Positions 50,148-60,154 of a stretch of 64,000 bases of DNA are shown one piece after another. Below the pieces are notes generated by a model that was not told the DNA's origin, searched no databases, and saw nothing but the letters and a program-made list of their open reading frames with translations. Source of the stretch: Herbaspirillum chlorophenolicum (lineage in GTDB: Bacteria; Pseudomonadota; Gammaproteobacteria; Burkholderiales; Burkholderiaceae_D); the NCBI RefSeq assembly GCF_001189955.1, contig NZ_LFLT01000019.1:36218-100217 (forward strand). The letters are read 5' to 3'. Each line of letters starts with the position of its first letter. Positions within the stretch are counted from its first letter, which is position 1. A program made the translations under genes and the position numbers.

Positions 50148-50173
50148 TAACACATAACGTCAAGGATCGAATC

Positions 50174-50410
50174 ATGGCAACCATCGCACAAAGCACCGTT
50201 AACACCACATTCAAGAGCAAGTTCGCAGCCGTCATGCGCAACATCTTCATCCACTTCGTGAAGGCCCACGAGCTGCAAGCTGTCGCCCTGGTCGCCGCCG
50301 AACAGGATCGCGCCAGCGGTTCGCGCCAACTGAACCGCATGGCCGACAAGTTCGAAGCTACCCAGCCGAACCTGGCCGCTGAACTGCGTTTCATCGCTTC
50401 GCGCGGTTAA
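50174..50410 (+). CDS. Small protein 1 of a paralogous pair (unknown function)
   Basis: A 78-residue protein I do not recognise. The N-terminal half is amphipathic (FKSKFAAVMRNIFIHFVKAHELQAVALVAAEQDRASG). The last 30 residues, RQLNRMADKFEATQPNLAAELRFIASR, match the end of the protein at 50907 in the pattern R-x-LNRMA-x5-TQPN-x-A-x-ELR-x2-A-x-R. AAGGA lies at 50162-50166. The promoter carries a TGC-N3-GCAA site, and an anti-Shine-Dalgarno RNA with terminator follows at 50620. The shared tail, promoter and RNA point to a duplicated unit. A link to PHA granules is inferred only from the operator. Confidence 0.75.
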   Translation: MATIAQSTVNTTFKSKFAAVMRNIFIHFVKAHELQAVALVAAEQDRASGSRQLNRMADKFEATQPNLAAELRFIASRG

Positions 50411-50619
50411 TTCGCAACATTGGCCGGGCGGGTGCTGATAAAGCGCCGGCGGCAAAGCAGTACAAGATTCAAGTTTTTACCGGCCGTGCGCGATTCGCTG
50501 CGCGGCATGGCGGCAGGCCCAACCGGCCACCGCCTCCGGTGTCAGGGATTTCGGTTGTTCAGGCGCGTACGGCGCCTGTGTTGACGCTGATTCGATCAAC
50601 GCGTCTGGACACCGATCCG

Positions 50620-50682
50620 TTGTCTCCTCCTCCCTCTTTAGGAAGGATTAACCCCGCAGGCCATGCCTGTGGGGTTTTTTTT
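50620..50682 (+). ncRNA. Anti-Shine-Dalgarno small RNA, copy 1 (betaproteobacterial toxic small RNA type)
   Basis: TGTCTCCTCCTCCCTC begins at 50621 and continues through a TTTAGGAAGGATTAA segment into a terminator hairpin, CCCCGCAGGC / GCCTGTGGGG, followed by eight T residues. The CUCCUCC run is complementary to the ribosome-binding consensus GGAGGAG. The first 38 bases are identical to copy 2 at 51300. This matches my memory of the Rfam family 'Betaproteobacteria toxic small RNA', found as unclonable translation-blocking RNAs. The 5' end is not defined: it could be processed from the small-gene mRNA or have its own promoter in 50411-50620, a stretch with no gene. Confidence 0.7.
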
Positions 50683-50807
50683 CGCGGGTACAAACGCCCG
50701 CTGCTGAGGCTACACCAGCAAGGCCGGTGAGATATTCACAAACCACTCGCCGGCAATCCCGCCCTGCCATATTCATCATCGCTATATCTGATATGAGAAC
50801 TCTAAAG

Positions 50808-50847
50808 TAGTCATACAAACCTTGTAAACATATACTGCAATGCAACA
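50808..50847 (+). promoter_or_regulatory. Promoter and TGC-N3-GCAA site of small-protein gene 2
   Basis: TAGTCA (50808-50813), 17 bp, TATACT (50831-50836), followed by GCAATGCAACA. The arrangement is the same as at 50107-50147, with the TGCAATGCAA motif again starting on the last base of the -10 box. Confidence 0.55.
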
Positions 50848-50906
50848 ACAGTGAGATTGAACGCGCCTGATGCGCACCGAAACGAATTATCAGAGGTAGA
50901 AATATC

Positions 50907-51224
50907 ATGTCCTTCCTGAACCTGGCCTTTCCCGCCGAAGCTGCGATTCCTTTCGCGCAGACGCTGATCGGCATGCTGGCGGCCTACATGCGCCCGGCCT
51001 TGGGTCTGGGAGCACTGGTAACTGTCCTGATGGTGTTCAAGCCGCTGCTCATGGGAGTGGCGCAAGCCGCCCTGGTGCTGGTCAAGCCGCGCAAGTCGCT
51101 GGAGCAACGCATCCTGGCGCACAAGTTCAGCGGCAAGCGCATGTTGAACCGCATGGCCAATGAATACAGCCTGACCCAACCGAATTTCGCCAACGAACTG
51201 CGCAACATGGCCGCGCGCGACTAA
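50907..51224 (+). CDS. Small membrane-associated protein 2 of the paralogous pair (unknown function)
   Basis: A 105-residue protein I do not recognise. Residues about 14-60 are hydrophobic (FAQTLIGMLAAYMRPALGLG, then ALVTVLMVFKPLLMGVAQAALVLV), enough for one or two membrane or granule-surface helices. A basic stretch KPRKSLEQRILAHKFSGKRM leads into the shared tail LNRMANEYSLTQPNFANELRNMAARD. AGAGG lies about 12 bases before the ATG. It is followed by the second anti-Shine-Dalgarno RNA. It could be a granule-surface or inner-membrane protein. The hydrophobic segment is absent from its shorter paralog. Confidence 0.75.
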   Translation: MSFLNLAFPAEAAIPFAQTLIGMLAAYMRPALGLGALVTVLMVFKPLLMGVAQAALVLVKPRKSLEQRILAHKFSGKRMLNRMANEYSLTQPNFANELRNMAARD

Positions 51225-51299
51225 GCGAGCGCCAGTCGCCGTTCCAAGGCAAGCCGACTTCTAGTCGAGTAGTAACCTGAGGTTTTGTAGTACGTACTG

Positions 51300-51362
51300 T
51301 GTCTCCTCCTCCCTCTTTAGGAAGGATTAACCCCGCAAGCGCAAGCTCGCGGGGTTTTTTTT
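51300..51362 (+). ncRNA. Anti-Shine-Dalgarno small RNA, copy 2 (betaproteobacterial toxic small RNA type)
   Basis: It is identical to copy 1 for 38 bases from TGTCTCCTCC at 51300. The terminator stem differs: CCCCGC-A-AGC, a GCAA tetraloop, GCT-C-GCGGGG, then eight T residues. Conservation of the unpaired part together with a stem that changed but still pairs is good evidence for a functional RNA. It lies 75 bp after the small-protein 2 stop. Confidence 0.72.
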
Positions 51363-51453
51363 ATCTGTGCCTGTGGAGCCGGCCGCTCCCGGCAGCAGGC
51401 AATCGTGATAACTTTGGCAGTCCGGCAACACTTATATTCACGCTAGAAACATC

Positions 51454-52221
51454 ATGTGCCAGCTTCTTGGGATGAACTGCAATACCCCGACCGATATCGT
51501 CTTCAGCTTTACCGGTTTCGCCACCCGAGGGGGATTGACCGATCATCACAGCGACGGCTGGGGCATCGCCTTCTTCGAAGGCTCAGGCGTGCGTACCTTC
51601 GTCGACCACCAGGCCGCCATCGATTCCCCGGTGGCCGAGCTGATCAAGCAGTATCCGATCAAGTCGCAGCACGTCATCGCCCACATCCGCAAGGCCACCC
51701 AGGGCCGCGTGGCGCTGGCCAATTGCCATCCCTTCGTGCGCGAGCTGTGGGGGCGCTATTGGGTATTCGCCCACAACGGCGACCTGAAGAACTTCACGCC
51801 GGAACTCGACGGCCCCTACCGCCCGGTCGGCACCACCGACAGCGAACAGGCCTTCTGCTACATCCTGCAAGAGTTCCGCAAGCGCTTCGGCGACACGCTG
51901 CCGCCGCTGGCCGAACTGCGCGCCGCATTGCGCGAGATTGCCGACTACATCGCCGGCCACGGCACCTTCAACATGCTGCTCTCGGACGGATCGGCACTCT
52001 ACACGCACTGCTCCACCAACCTCTACTACATCATCCGCCAGCACCCCTTCGCCACCGCCAAGCTGTCGGATGACGACCTGTCCGTCGATTTCGCCCAGGT
52101 CACCACGGTGAACGACCGCGTAGCCGTCATCGTCACCCAGCCGCTGACCAACAATGAGGTCTGGACGCAATATCAGCCGGGCGAACTCAAGGTATTCGTG
52201 GATGGCGAAGTCATCGCCTGA
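51454..52221 (+). CDS. yafJ: Class II glutamine amidotransferase, YafJ type
   Basis: A 255-residue protein with the N-terminal nucleophile Cys2 (MCQLLGMNC) exposed after Met removal. Ntn-hydrolase motifs GLTDHHSDGWGIAFFEG, AHIRKATQGRVALANCHPFVRELWGRYWVFAHNGDL and TTDSEQAFCYIL are intact. YafJ removes the amide of a glutamine-like substrate. The family is linked to repair of N-glycosylated or deaminated metabolites, but the substrate here is unknown. It lies between the anti-SD RNA and dnaA, on the same strand as both. Confidence 0.9.
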   Translation: MCQLLGMNCNTPTDIVFSFTGFATRGGLTDHHSDGWGIAFFEGSGVRTFVDHQAAIDSPVAELIKQYPIKSQHVIAHIRKATQGRVALANCHPFVRELWGRYWVFAHNGDLKNFTPELDGPYRPVGTTDSEQAFCYILQEFRKRFGDTLPPLAELRAALREIADYIAGHGTFNMLLSDGSALYTHCSTNLYYIIRQHPFATAKLSDDDLSVDFAQVTTVNDRVAVIVTQPLTNNEVWTQYQPGELKVFVDGEVIA

Positions 52222-52370
52222 TACGAACCGGGATATTTCCAAAAAGAAAATCCATCGGGGTTATCCCCGGTAAACCGCATGCGCGGCCCCTTGCTAAAAA
52301 AATAATGTCCGAATCGACCATTTCCTGTCGATGGATATGATTTTTTACTCTGCCAATCTGCCTCGCGCCC

Positions 52371-52445
52371 TGTGGATAACTTTCTCCCGGCGGGGTAAAA
52401 TGCGTCCCTTGTTTGCGCCTCGGCCGACATTGTTTTTTATCCACC
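52371..52445. promoter_or_regulatory. DnaA boxes in the dnaA leader
   Basis: A perfect TGTGGATAA lies at 52371-52379 and TTATCCACC, one mismatch, at 52437-52445. TTATCCCCG is at 52261. These are placed for autoregulation of dnaA. There is no long AT-rich tract comparable to those at 45.7 and 46.4 kb, so I do not call this the main origin. Confidence 0.6.
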
Positions 52446-52501
52446 GGTCCTGACCTGAATCCGTTCAACGGCGCCGCACTACTATTCAATAAGAAAGCTT
52501 C

Positions 52502-53920
52502 ATGGAAAACTTCTGGCAGACCTGCTCCATCAAACTTGAGCAGGAACTGACTCCGCAACAATACAGCGCTTGGATCAAGCCGCTGATTCCGCTCGACTAT
52601 GAAGACGGGCTGCTGCGCATCGCCGCGCCCAACCGTTTCAAACTCGACTGGGTCAAGGCCCAGTTTGCCAGCCGCATCACCAACCTCGCCAGTGAATACT
52701 GGGAGTCCCCGATCGAAGTGCAATTCGTGCTCGACCCGCGTGTGGGCCAAGCCCGGCGCGCGGCAGCGGCCACCAACGGCGGCGCCGATACGGGCCACCA
52801 GGCAGGTGGCGGCAATGGCATTTCCGGCCTCGGGCTGCCCTCGGCCCAGGCTTACCAGTCCGAACCGGAGCCCGTGCGCGCGGTCGCGCCGCGCCAGGAA
52901 CAGTCGCGCATCAACCCCGTGTTGACTTTCGACAACCTGGTCACCGGCAAGGCCAACCAGCTCGCCCGCGCGGCCGCCACCCAGGTTGCCAACAACCCCG
53001 GCGTGTCATACAACCCGCTGTTCCTGTATGGCGGCGTGGGCCTGGGCAAGACCCACATCATCCACGCCATCGGCAACCAGGTGCTTGTGGATAACCCCGG
53101 CGCCAAGATCCGCTACATCCACGCCGAGCAATACGTGCGCGACGTGGTCACCGCCTACCAGCGCAAGGGTTTCGACGACTTCAAGCGTTATTACCACTCG
53201 CTGGACCTGCTGCTGATCGACGATATCCAGTTCTTCGGCGGCAAGAGCCGCACCCAGGAAGAATTCTTCTACGCCTTCGAAGCGCTGATCGCGGCCAAGA
53301 AACAGATCATCATCACCAGTGATACCTACCCCAAGGAAATCAGCGGCATGGACGACCGCCTGATCTCCCGTTTCGACTCCGGCCTGACGGTGGCGATCGA
53401 GCCGCCCGAGCTGGAAATGCGGGTGGCCATCCTGATGAAAAAAGCGGCAGCCGAAGAAGTCGTGCTGTCCGACGACGTCGCCTTCTTCGTCGCCAAGCAC
53501 CTGCGTTCCAACGTGCGCGAGCTGGAAGGCGCGCTGCGCAAGATCTTGGCCTACTCGCGCTTCCACGGCAAGGACATCACCATCGATGTCGTCAAGGAAG
53601 CCCTGAAGGACCTGCTCTCGGTGCAGAACCGCCAGATCTCGGTGGAAAACATCCAGAAGACCGTGGCCGACTTCTTCAACATCAAGGTCGCCGACATGTA
53701 CTCGAAAAAGCGCCCGGCCAACATCGCCCGGCCGCGCCAGATCGCCATGTACCTGGCCAAGGAACTGACCCAGAAGAGCCTGCCCGAAATCGGCGACCTG
53801 TTCGGCGGCCGCGACCACACCACGGTGCTGCACGCCGTGCGCAAGATCTCCGCCGACCGCGCCAAGAGCCCGGAATGCAACCACGAGCTGCACGTGCTGG
53901 AGCAGACCCTCAAAGGCTGA
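52502..53920 (+). CDS. dnaA: Chromosomal replication initiator DnaA
   Basis: A 472-residue DnaA with all four domains. Domain I starts [25 protein letters not shown]; domain II is a Gly/Ala-rich linker. Domain III has Walker [19 protein letters not shown], Walker [14 protein letters not shown] and sensor motifs [25 protein letters not shown]. Domain IV ends in the box-binding helix [15 protein letters not shown]. It opens the replication origin. The leader contains DnaA boxes, and a strong terminator separates it from dnaN. Confidence 0.98.
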   Translation: MENFWQTCSIKLEQELTPQQYSAWIKPLIPLDYEDGLLRIAAPNRFKLDWVKAQFASRITNLASEYWESPIEVQFVLDPRVGQARRAAAATNGGADTGHQAGGGNGISGLGLPSAQAYQSEPEPVRAVAPRQEQSRINPVLTFDNLVTGKANQLARAAATQVANNPGVSYNPLFLYGGVGLGKTHIIHAIGNQVLVDNPGAKIRYIHAEQYVRDVVTAYQRKGFDDFKRYYHSLDLLLIDDIQFFGGKSRTQEEFFYAFEALIAAKKQIIITSDTYPKEISGMDDRLISRFDSGLTVAIEPPELEMRVAILMKKAAAEEVVLSDDVAFFVAKHLRSNVRELEGALRKILAYSRFHGKDITIDVVKEALKDLLSVQNRQISVENIQKTVADFFNIKVADMYSKKRPANIARPRQIAMYLAKELTQKSLPEIGDLFGGRDHTTVLHAVRKISADRAKSPECNHELHVLEQTLKG

Positions 53921-53949
53921 TCCGGCAAGCTGTTCGCCATGCCGGCAAC

Positions 53950-53980
53950 ATGCCGCCCACGTGAGTTGGGCGGCATTTTT
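53950..53980 (+). terminator. Intrinsic terminator after dnaA
   Basis: ATGCCGCCCA, loop CGTGAGT, TGGGCGGCAT followed by TTTT. It separates dnaA from dnaN, which must therefore use its own promoter. Confidence 0.88.
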
Positions 53981-54602
53981 ATTTGTAGAAGCCGAAGCGT
54001 TGACCGCCGATATGCGATAAACGCCACATGGTTCCGGACCTTCTCCGGCACAACGATAAAGCGGCCGGCGACCGCCCCGCCCCCTCGCCATCCGGCCGCC
54101 TGAAAGCCGCCCCGGCCCGCGATCCCAGGGATTTCGCCGCACCAATACTGATCCCGGACAATCCAATCGCCAAAAGTACTCGTTTCCTAGGCAAAAACTT
54201 ACGTTCAAGGGGGATGATTGGTACAATGGAAGGCGATATTTCGCCGGCGGACGCCAGGGCCGCCCAGCACGCGGAAAATTCGCGGGATATCGTGGAAACT
54301 TCGGAGAAAACCTCTTTAAAAATGGGGGATTTGCCTTCAAATGTTCCTAAGGTGTTGTCAGGTAAGCCGGATGGTTCATGGTTGTGATCAAAAACACAAT
54401 AATTTGCCCGCCAAAAGCTTGCCGGCGACATCGGAACAGGTTTCGGACCGGCTGAGGGCAGGCCGTGCAAATGCAGGAGCGTTGCGTATTCCAGGCAGGT
54501 TCCGGTTGTTTTCACCAGAGGGGGAACACGCGCGACATTTGCATGAGCGGCCAGTCAGCCAACGGCATCCTTTAAACCACTATTAGCAAGGACAAACAGA
54601 CT
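53981..54602. other. Long dnaA-dnaN intergenic region with candidate dnaN promoter
   Basis: About 620 bp with no gene I can support. A 178-residue leftward frame covers it but shows no domain-like pattern. A candidate promoter, TTACGT (54199-54204), 17 bp, TACAAT (54222-54227), would give a leader of about 370 bases for dnaN. AAGGA before 54603 is the dnaN ribosome-binding site. Confidence 0.4.
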
Positions 54603-55709
54603 ATGCAATTGGTTAAAACCCAAAGAGACACGCTCCTGCGTCCTCTGCAGATCGTGAGCGGTATTGTCGAGCGTCGGCACACATTGCCGATTCTGGCCAA
54701 TATCCTCATCCGCAAGGACGGCGAGAAAGTGTCTTTCCTGTCCACCGATATCGAAGTGCAGATCACCACGCACGCCGAAGTCGGTTCCGGCAGCGAAGCC
54801 ATCGCCACTACCGTGGCCGCGCGCAAGCTGCTCGACATCCTGCGCGCCCTGCCCGATTCCGGCGAAGTCTCCATCTCGCTTGCCAACAAGCGCCTGACCG
54901 TGCAATCCGGCAAATCGCGCTTCGCGCTGCAGACCCTGGCCGCGGAAGAATTCCCCACCGTCGCCCAGGCCGAGCAGTACAACGCGCAAGTCACCCTGCC
55001 GCAAAAGACCCTGAAGCACCTGTTCAACATGGTCCACTTCTCCATGGCCCAACAGGACATCCGCTACTACCTGAACGGCCTGCTGCTGGTCGTCGAAGGC
55101 AAGAACGTCATCGCGGTCGCCACCGACGGCCACCGCCTGGCCTTCTGCCAGGTCGCCACCGAACAGGAATTCCCGCGCCAGGAAGTCATCATCCCGCGCA
55201 AGACCATCATCGAGCTGCAGCGCCTGCTCGACGAGAGCGATGAAGAAGTCAAACTGGAAATCGCCAACAACCAGGTCAAGCTGACCTTCGCCGACATCGA
55301 GCTGATCTCCAAGCTGGTCGAAGGCAAGTTCCCCGACTACACCCGCGTGGTGCCCAAGGGCTACAAGAACGGCTTCACCATCAGCCGCGAACAGCTGCTG
55401 CGTTCGCTGCAGCGCGCCGCCATCATGACCAGCGACAAGTTCAAGGGCGTGCGCTGGGTGATCGCTCCCGGCAGCCTCAAGATCAGCTCCACCAACGCCG
55501 ACCAGGAAGAAGCGGTCGAAGAACTCGAAATCGACTACGGCGGCGACACCGTCGACATCGGTTTCAACGTCAGCTACCTGCTCGACGTGCTCAACAACCT
55601 GAAGAACGACTACGTCAACATCGCCCTGGGCGATGCCAACTCGTCGGCCCTGGTCACCATCCCGGACAACGCCGACTTCAAGTACGTCGTCATGCCGATG
55701 CGCATTTAA
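54603..55709 (+). CDS. dnaN: DNA polymerase III beta subunit (sliding clamp)
   Basis: A 368-residue clamp protein that encircles DNA as a dimer and tethers DNA polymerase. It has three repeated clamp domains: MQLVKTQRDTLLRPLQIVSGIVERRHTLPILANILI at the start, YLNGLLLVVEGKNVIAVATDGHRLAFCQ in the middle, and the C-terminal YVVMPMRI. The order dnaA-dnaN-gyrB is conserved. Confidence 0.98.
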   Translation: MQLVKTQRDTLLRPLQIVSGIVERRHTLPILANILIRKDGEKVSFLSTDIEVQITTHAEVGSGSEAIATTVAARKLLDILRALPDSGEVSISLANKRLTVQSGKSRFALQTLAAEEFPTVAQAEQYNAQVTLPQKTLKHLFNMVHFSMAQQDIRYYLNGLLLVVEGKNVIAVATDGHRLAFCQVATEQEFPRQEVIIPRKTIIELQRLLDESDEEVKLEIANNQVKLTFADIELISKLVEGKFPDYTRVVPKGYKNGFTISREQLLRSLQRAAIMTSDKFKGVRWVIAPGSLKISSTNADQEEAVEELEIDYGGDTVDIGFNVSYLLDVLNNLKNDYVNIALGDANSSALVTIPDNADFKYVVMPMRI

Positions 55710-55732
55710 GCGTTGCCGCGTGCAAGCGAACG

Positions 55733-55755
55733 AGGGGCCGTCTGAGACGGCCCCT
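55733..55755 (+). terminator. Probable terminator after dnaN
   Basis: AGGGGCCGTC, TGA, GACGGCCCCT forms a 10-bp stem. The following T-run is short and delayed (CGCTTTT), so it may be leaky into gyrB. Confidence 0.6.
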
Positions 55756-55849
55756 CAGTCGCTTTTAAGAATTCCGTTTTCAGCCGTACCCCTGTCGCAT
55801 TTTGTAATTTCTTTGTCGTTTCACCCGCAGTCTCTAGTCGTTTGGCTAG

Positions 55850-58366
<2,517 letters not shown>

Positions 58367-58392
58367 TTTTGCGTCATTAAGTACGTTTTTGG

Positions 58393-58425
58393 AAAAGGCC
58401 GATGAAGTTCATCGGCCTTTTTTAT
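58393..58425 (+). terminator. Intrinsic terminator after gyrB
   Basis: AAAGGCCGATGAA, G, TTCATCGGCCTTT followed by TTTTATTTT. It marks the end of the core block; DNA becomes AT-rich immediately beyond it. Confidence 0.9.
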
Positions 58426-58616
58426 TTTGCCGAGAGACTTTACGGAGGATGTGAGCTTTATGGGAAAAAGCTCTGCGACAACAGAAAAGATATATTGTTT
58501 GACCTTTGTTTGTTTGAAGAATAATTTCGATCCGAAGCCCAAAAAAATATCAAGATTCGATGCAAGAATAAGAGGCTGGATTCTAATAATTCATATATTG
58601 ATCAAAGGGGTGGGGA

Positions 58617-59630
58617 GTGAGAACAAGTCGCGTATGGTCGCTACTTACCGTAGAAAAAAATGATCTCCAATACGGTGGAAATAATGGGTACTTGGACCGA
58701 CCAGAGAATTCATATCGTTATGACAGTGAGGTACCCAATCACAAACAACTGGCGGTGGGGGATTTGGTTGTTATCCGTAGTAAAACAAGGCTAATAGGAA
58801 TCTCGTTAGTTCAGCACATCGAACGAAATGAGAACAGTGAAAAGCATCGTCAACGCTGTCCTGAGTGTAGATCAACCAATATCAAGACGCGAAAAAAACT
58901 CCCAAATTGGAAGTGCCATAAATGTGGATTTCAATTTCCACAGCCTGTAGGGGAAAATGCCTTGGTCACTTCGTATGACGCGTCATATGGAGCAGCATTT
59001 ATTGCTATGCCTGATGGAATTCCCATTGATTTAATTAAGTCGTCAATATTGCGACCCAGTGATCAGCTCTCGATAGCGGAATTGGATCTGGCTAAACTTG
59101 AAGATGCGATTCTCGCGGCTAACGGTGAAACACGTTCTTTGATCCAAGGTTTCGTCAGTTCGCTGTCGGTCGGCGCAACCGAGGCCAACTTTGATACAGG
59201 ATCTGAGGTTCTGGCTTATATGCCGTCGGCGACAGATTCTCGGCAGGAGGTGCTTCGTGCGATCAAGCTGCGTCGCGGGCAACGAAAATTCAGGGACGGT
59301 CTGATTCGCATTTATGGCGCGAAATGCATGATTAGTGGATGCGAGTTGCTCAGTGTTTTGGAGGCCGCACATATCGATTGCTATCGAGGCGAAGAGCATA
59401 ACCACACTGAAAACGGTTTATTACTGCGAGCGGACCTGCATACATTGTTCGATTTGGGATTGTTGGCTATAGATCCGGATTCGCTGACTGTCAGAGTACA
59501 TGCAGAGGCAAAAATCGGTACTGACTATGAAAAATTTGACGGGTATGAGTTGCGTATCAAAGGCAGGCATTTACCATCAAGTACTGCCCTGTCGAGGCGA
59601 TGGCAATTGTTCTTGGCGTCATTAGCTTAA
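58617..59630 (+). CDS. HNH endonuclease with N-terminal reader-like domain and zinc ribbon
   Basis: A 337-residue protein starting at GTG after AAAGGGG. Residues 1-70 (RVWSLLTVEKNDLQYGGNNGY to VGDLVVIRSKTRLIGISLVQHIE) look like a small modified-base or EVE-like reader fold. Cys81, Cys84, Cys100 and Cys103 form a zinc ribbon. Residues about 209-285 are an HNH nuclease: RQEVLRAIKLRRGQRKFRDGLIRIYGAKC, His252 in LEAAHIDCYR, ENGLLLRADLHTLFDLGLLAID. The gene is AT-rich compared with gyrB and converges on vsr with 25 bp between stops. It is the likely restriction nuclease of the island. Confidence 0.82.
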   Translation: MRTSRVWSLLTVEKNDLQYGGNNGYLDRPENSYRYDSEVPNHKQLAVGDLVVIRSKTRLIGISLVQHIERNENSEKHRQRCPECRSTNIKTRKKLPNWKCHKCGFQFPQPVGENALVTSYDASYGAAFIAMPDGIPIDLIKSSILRPSDQLSIAELDLAKLEDAILAANGETRSLIQGFVSSLSVGATEANFDTGSEVLAYMPSATDSRQEVLRAIKLRRGQRKFRDGLIRIYGAKCMISGCELLSVLEAAHIDCYRGEEHNHTENGLLLRADLHTLFDLGLLAIDPDSLTVRVHAEAKIGTDYEKFDGYELRIKGRHLPSSTALSRRWQLFLASLA

Positions 59631-59655
59631 TCGATTCTTTAGGCTCTACAGCGCT

Positions 59656-60111
59656 TTAATTGTCGTTGAGTGGCCACTCTTTAAATGAGGCAGAAGGGGT
59701 TCGAATAGCGTCAGGTAGCCACTGCAACGCTTCGCTATTATCCGAGTTTCGCGTCAGCCCACACTCCCAAATCACGATTACTTTCCATTCTGAATTTTCT
59801 AGTGCAGCCAAGTGGCGACGGTCTCTTTCTCGATTCTTGGCAAATTTCGCAGCCCATTTTGATTGATTGGTCTTTGGAGTTGCTGCCTTCTTGCATTTGC
59901 GATGTTGATGCCAAAAGCAGCCATGTACAAAAATGGCTACCTTGTACCTTGGGAGTACGATGTCCGGAGAACCCGGAAGTCGTTTATCGTGAATTAAATA
60001 TCGGAATCCTCGAGCATGCAAAAATGATCGGACGTGTTTTTCCGGTAGGGTGTTCTTCGAACGTATACCCGCCATCATTCTTGATCGCGTGGAATTGTCG
60101 ACTACATCCAT
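59656..60111 (-). CDS. vsr: Very short patch repair endonuclease Vsr
   Basis: A 151-residue Vsr. It nicks at T:G mismatches left by deamination of 5-methylcytosine. The N-terminal STRSRMMAGIRSKNTLPE is present. The catalytic Asp50 is in GSPDIVLPRYKVAIFVHGCFWHQH. Zinc ligands can be assigned as Cys65, His70, Cys73 and Cys117, at the same spacing as in E. coli Vsr. It lies head to head with the methyltransferase gene across 43 bp, so the two are expressed from one short divergent promoter region and work together. Confidence 0.94.
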   Translation of the reverse strand: MDVVDNSTRSRMMAGIRSKNTLPEKHVRSFLHARGFRYLIHDKRLPGSPDIVLPRYKVAIFVHGCFWHQHRKCKKAATPKTNQSKWAAKFAKNRERDRRHLAALENSEWKVIVIWECGLTRNSDNSEALQWLPDAIRTPSASFKEWPLNDN

Positions 60112-60154
60112 GCTTCCTGGTATCCTAGTTATTTAGTTAATTGACTTCTAGGGA

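Noticed and set aside
52261..52501. dnaA leader as the main replication origin
   Set aside because: It has one perfect and one near-perfect DnaA box but lacks the long AT-rich tract and the box array seen at 45.6-46.6 kb. I keep it as an autoregulatory site.
53979..54515. A 178-residue leftward open frame in the dnaA-dnaN gap
   Set aside because: No domain-like pattern, low-complexity GC-driven residues, and it crosses the candidate dnaN promoter.
58427..58663. A 78-residue rightward open frame between the gyrB terminator and the HNH gene
   Set aside because: It begins inside the terminator T-run, has no ribosome-binding site, and overlaps the better-supported HNH start. Composition is that of AT-rich leader DNA.
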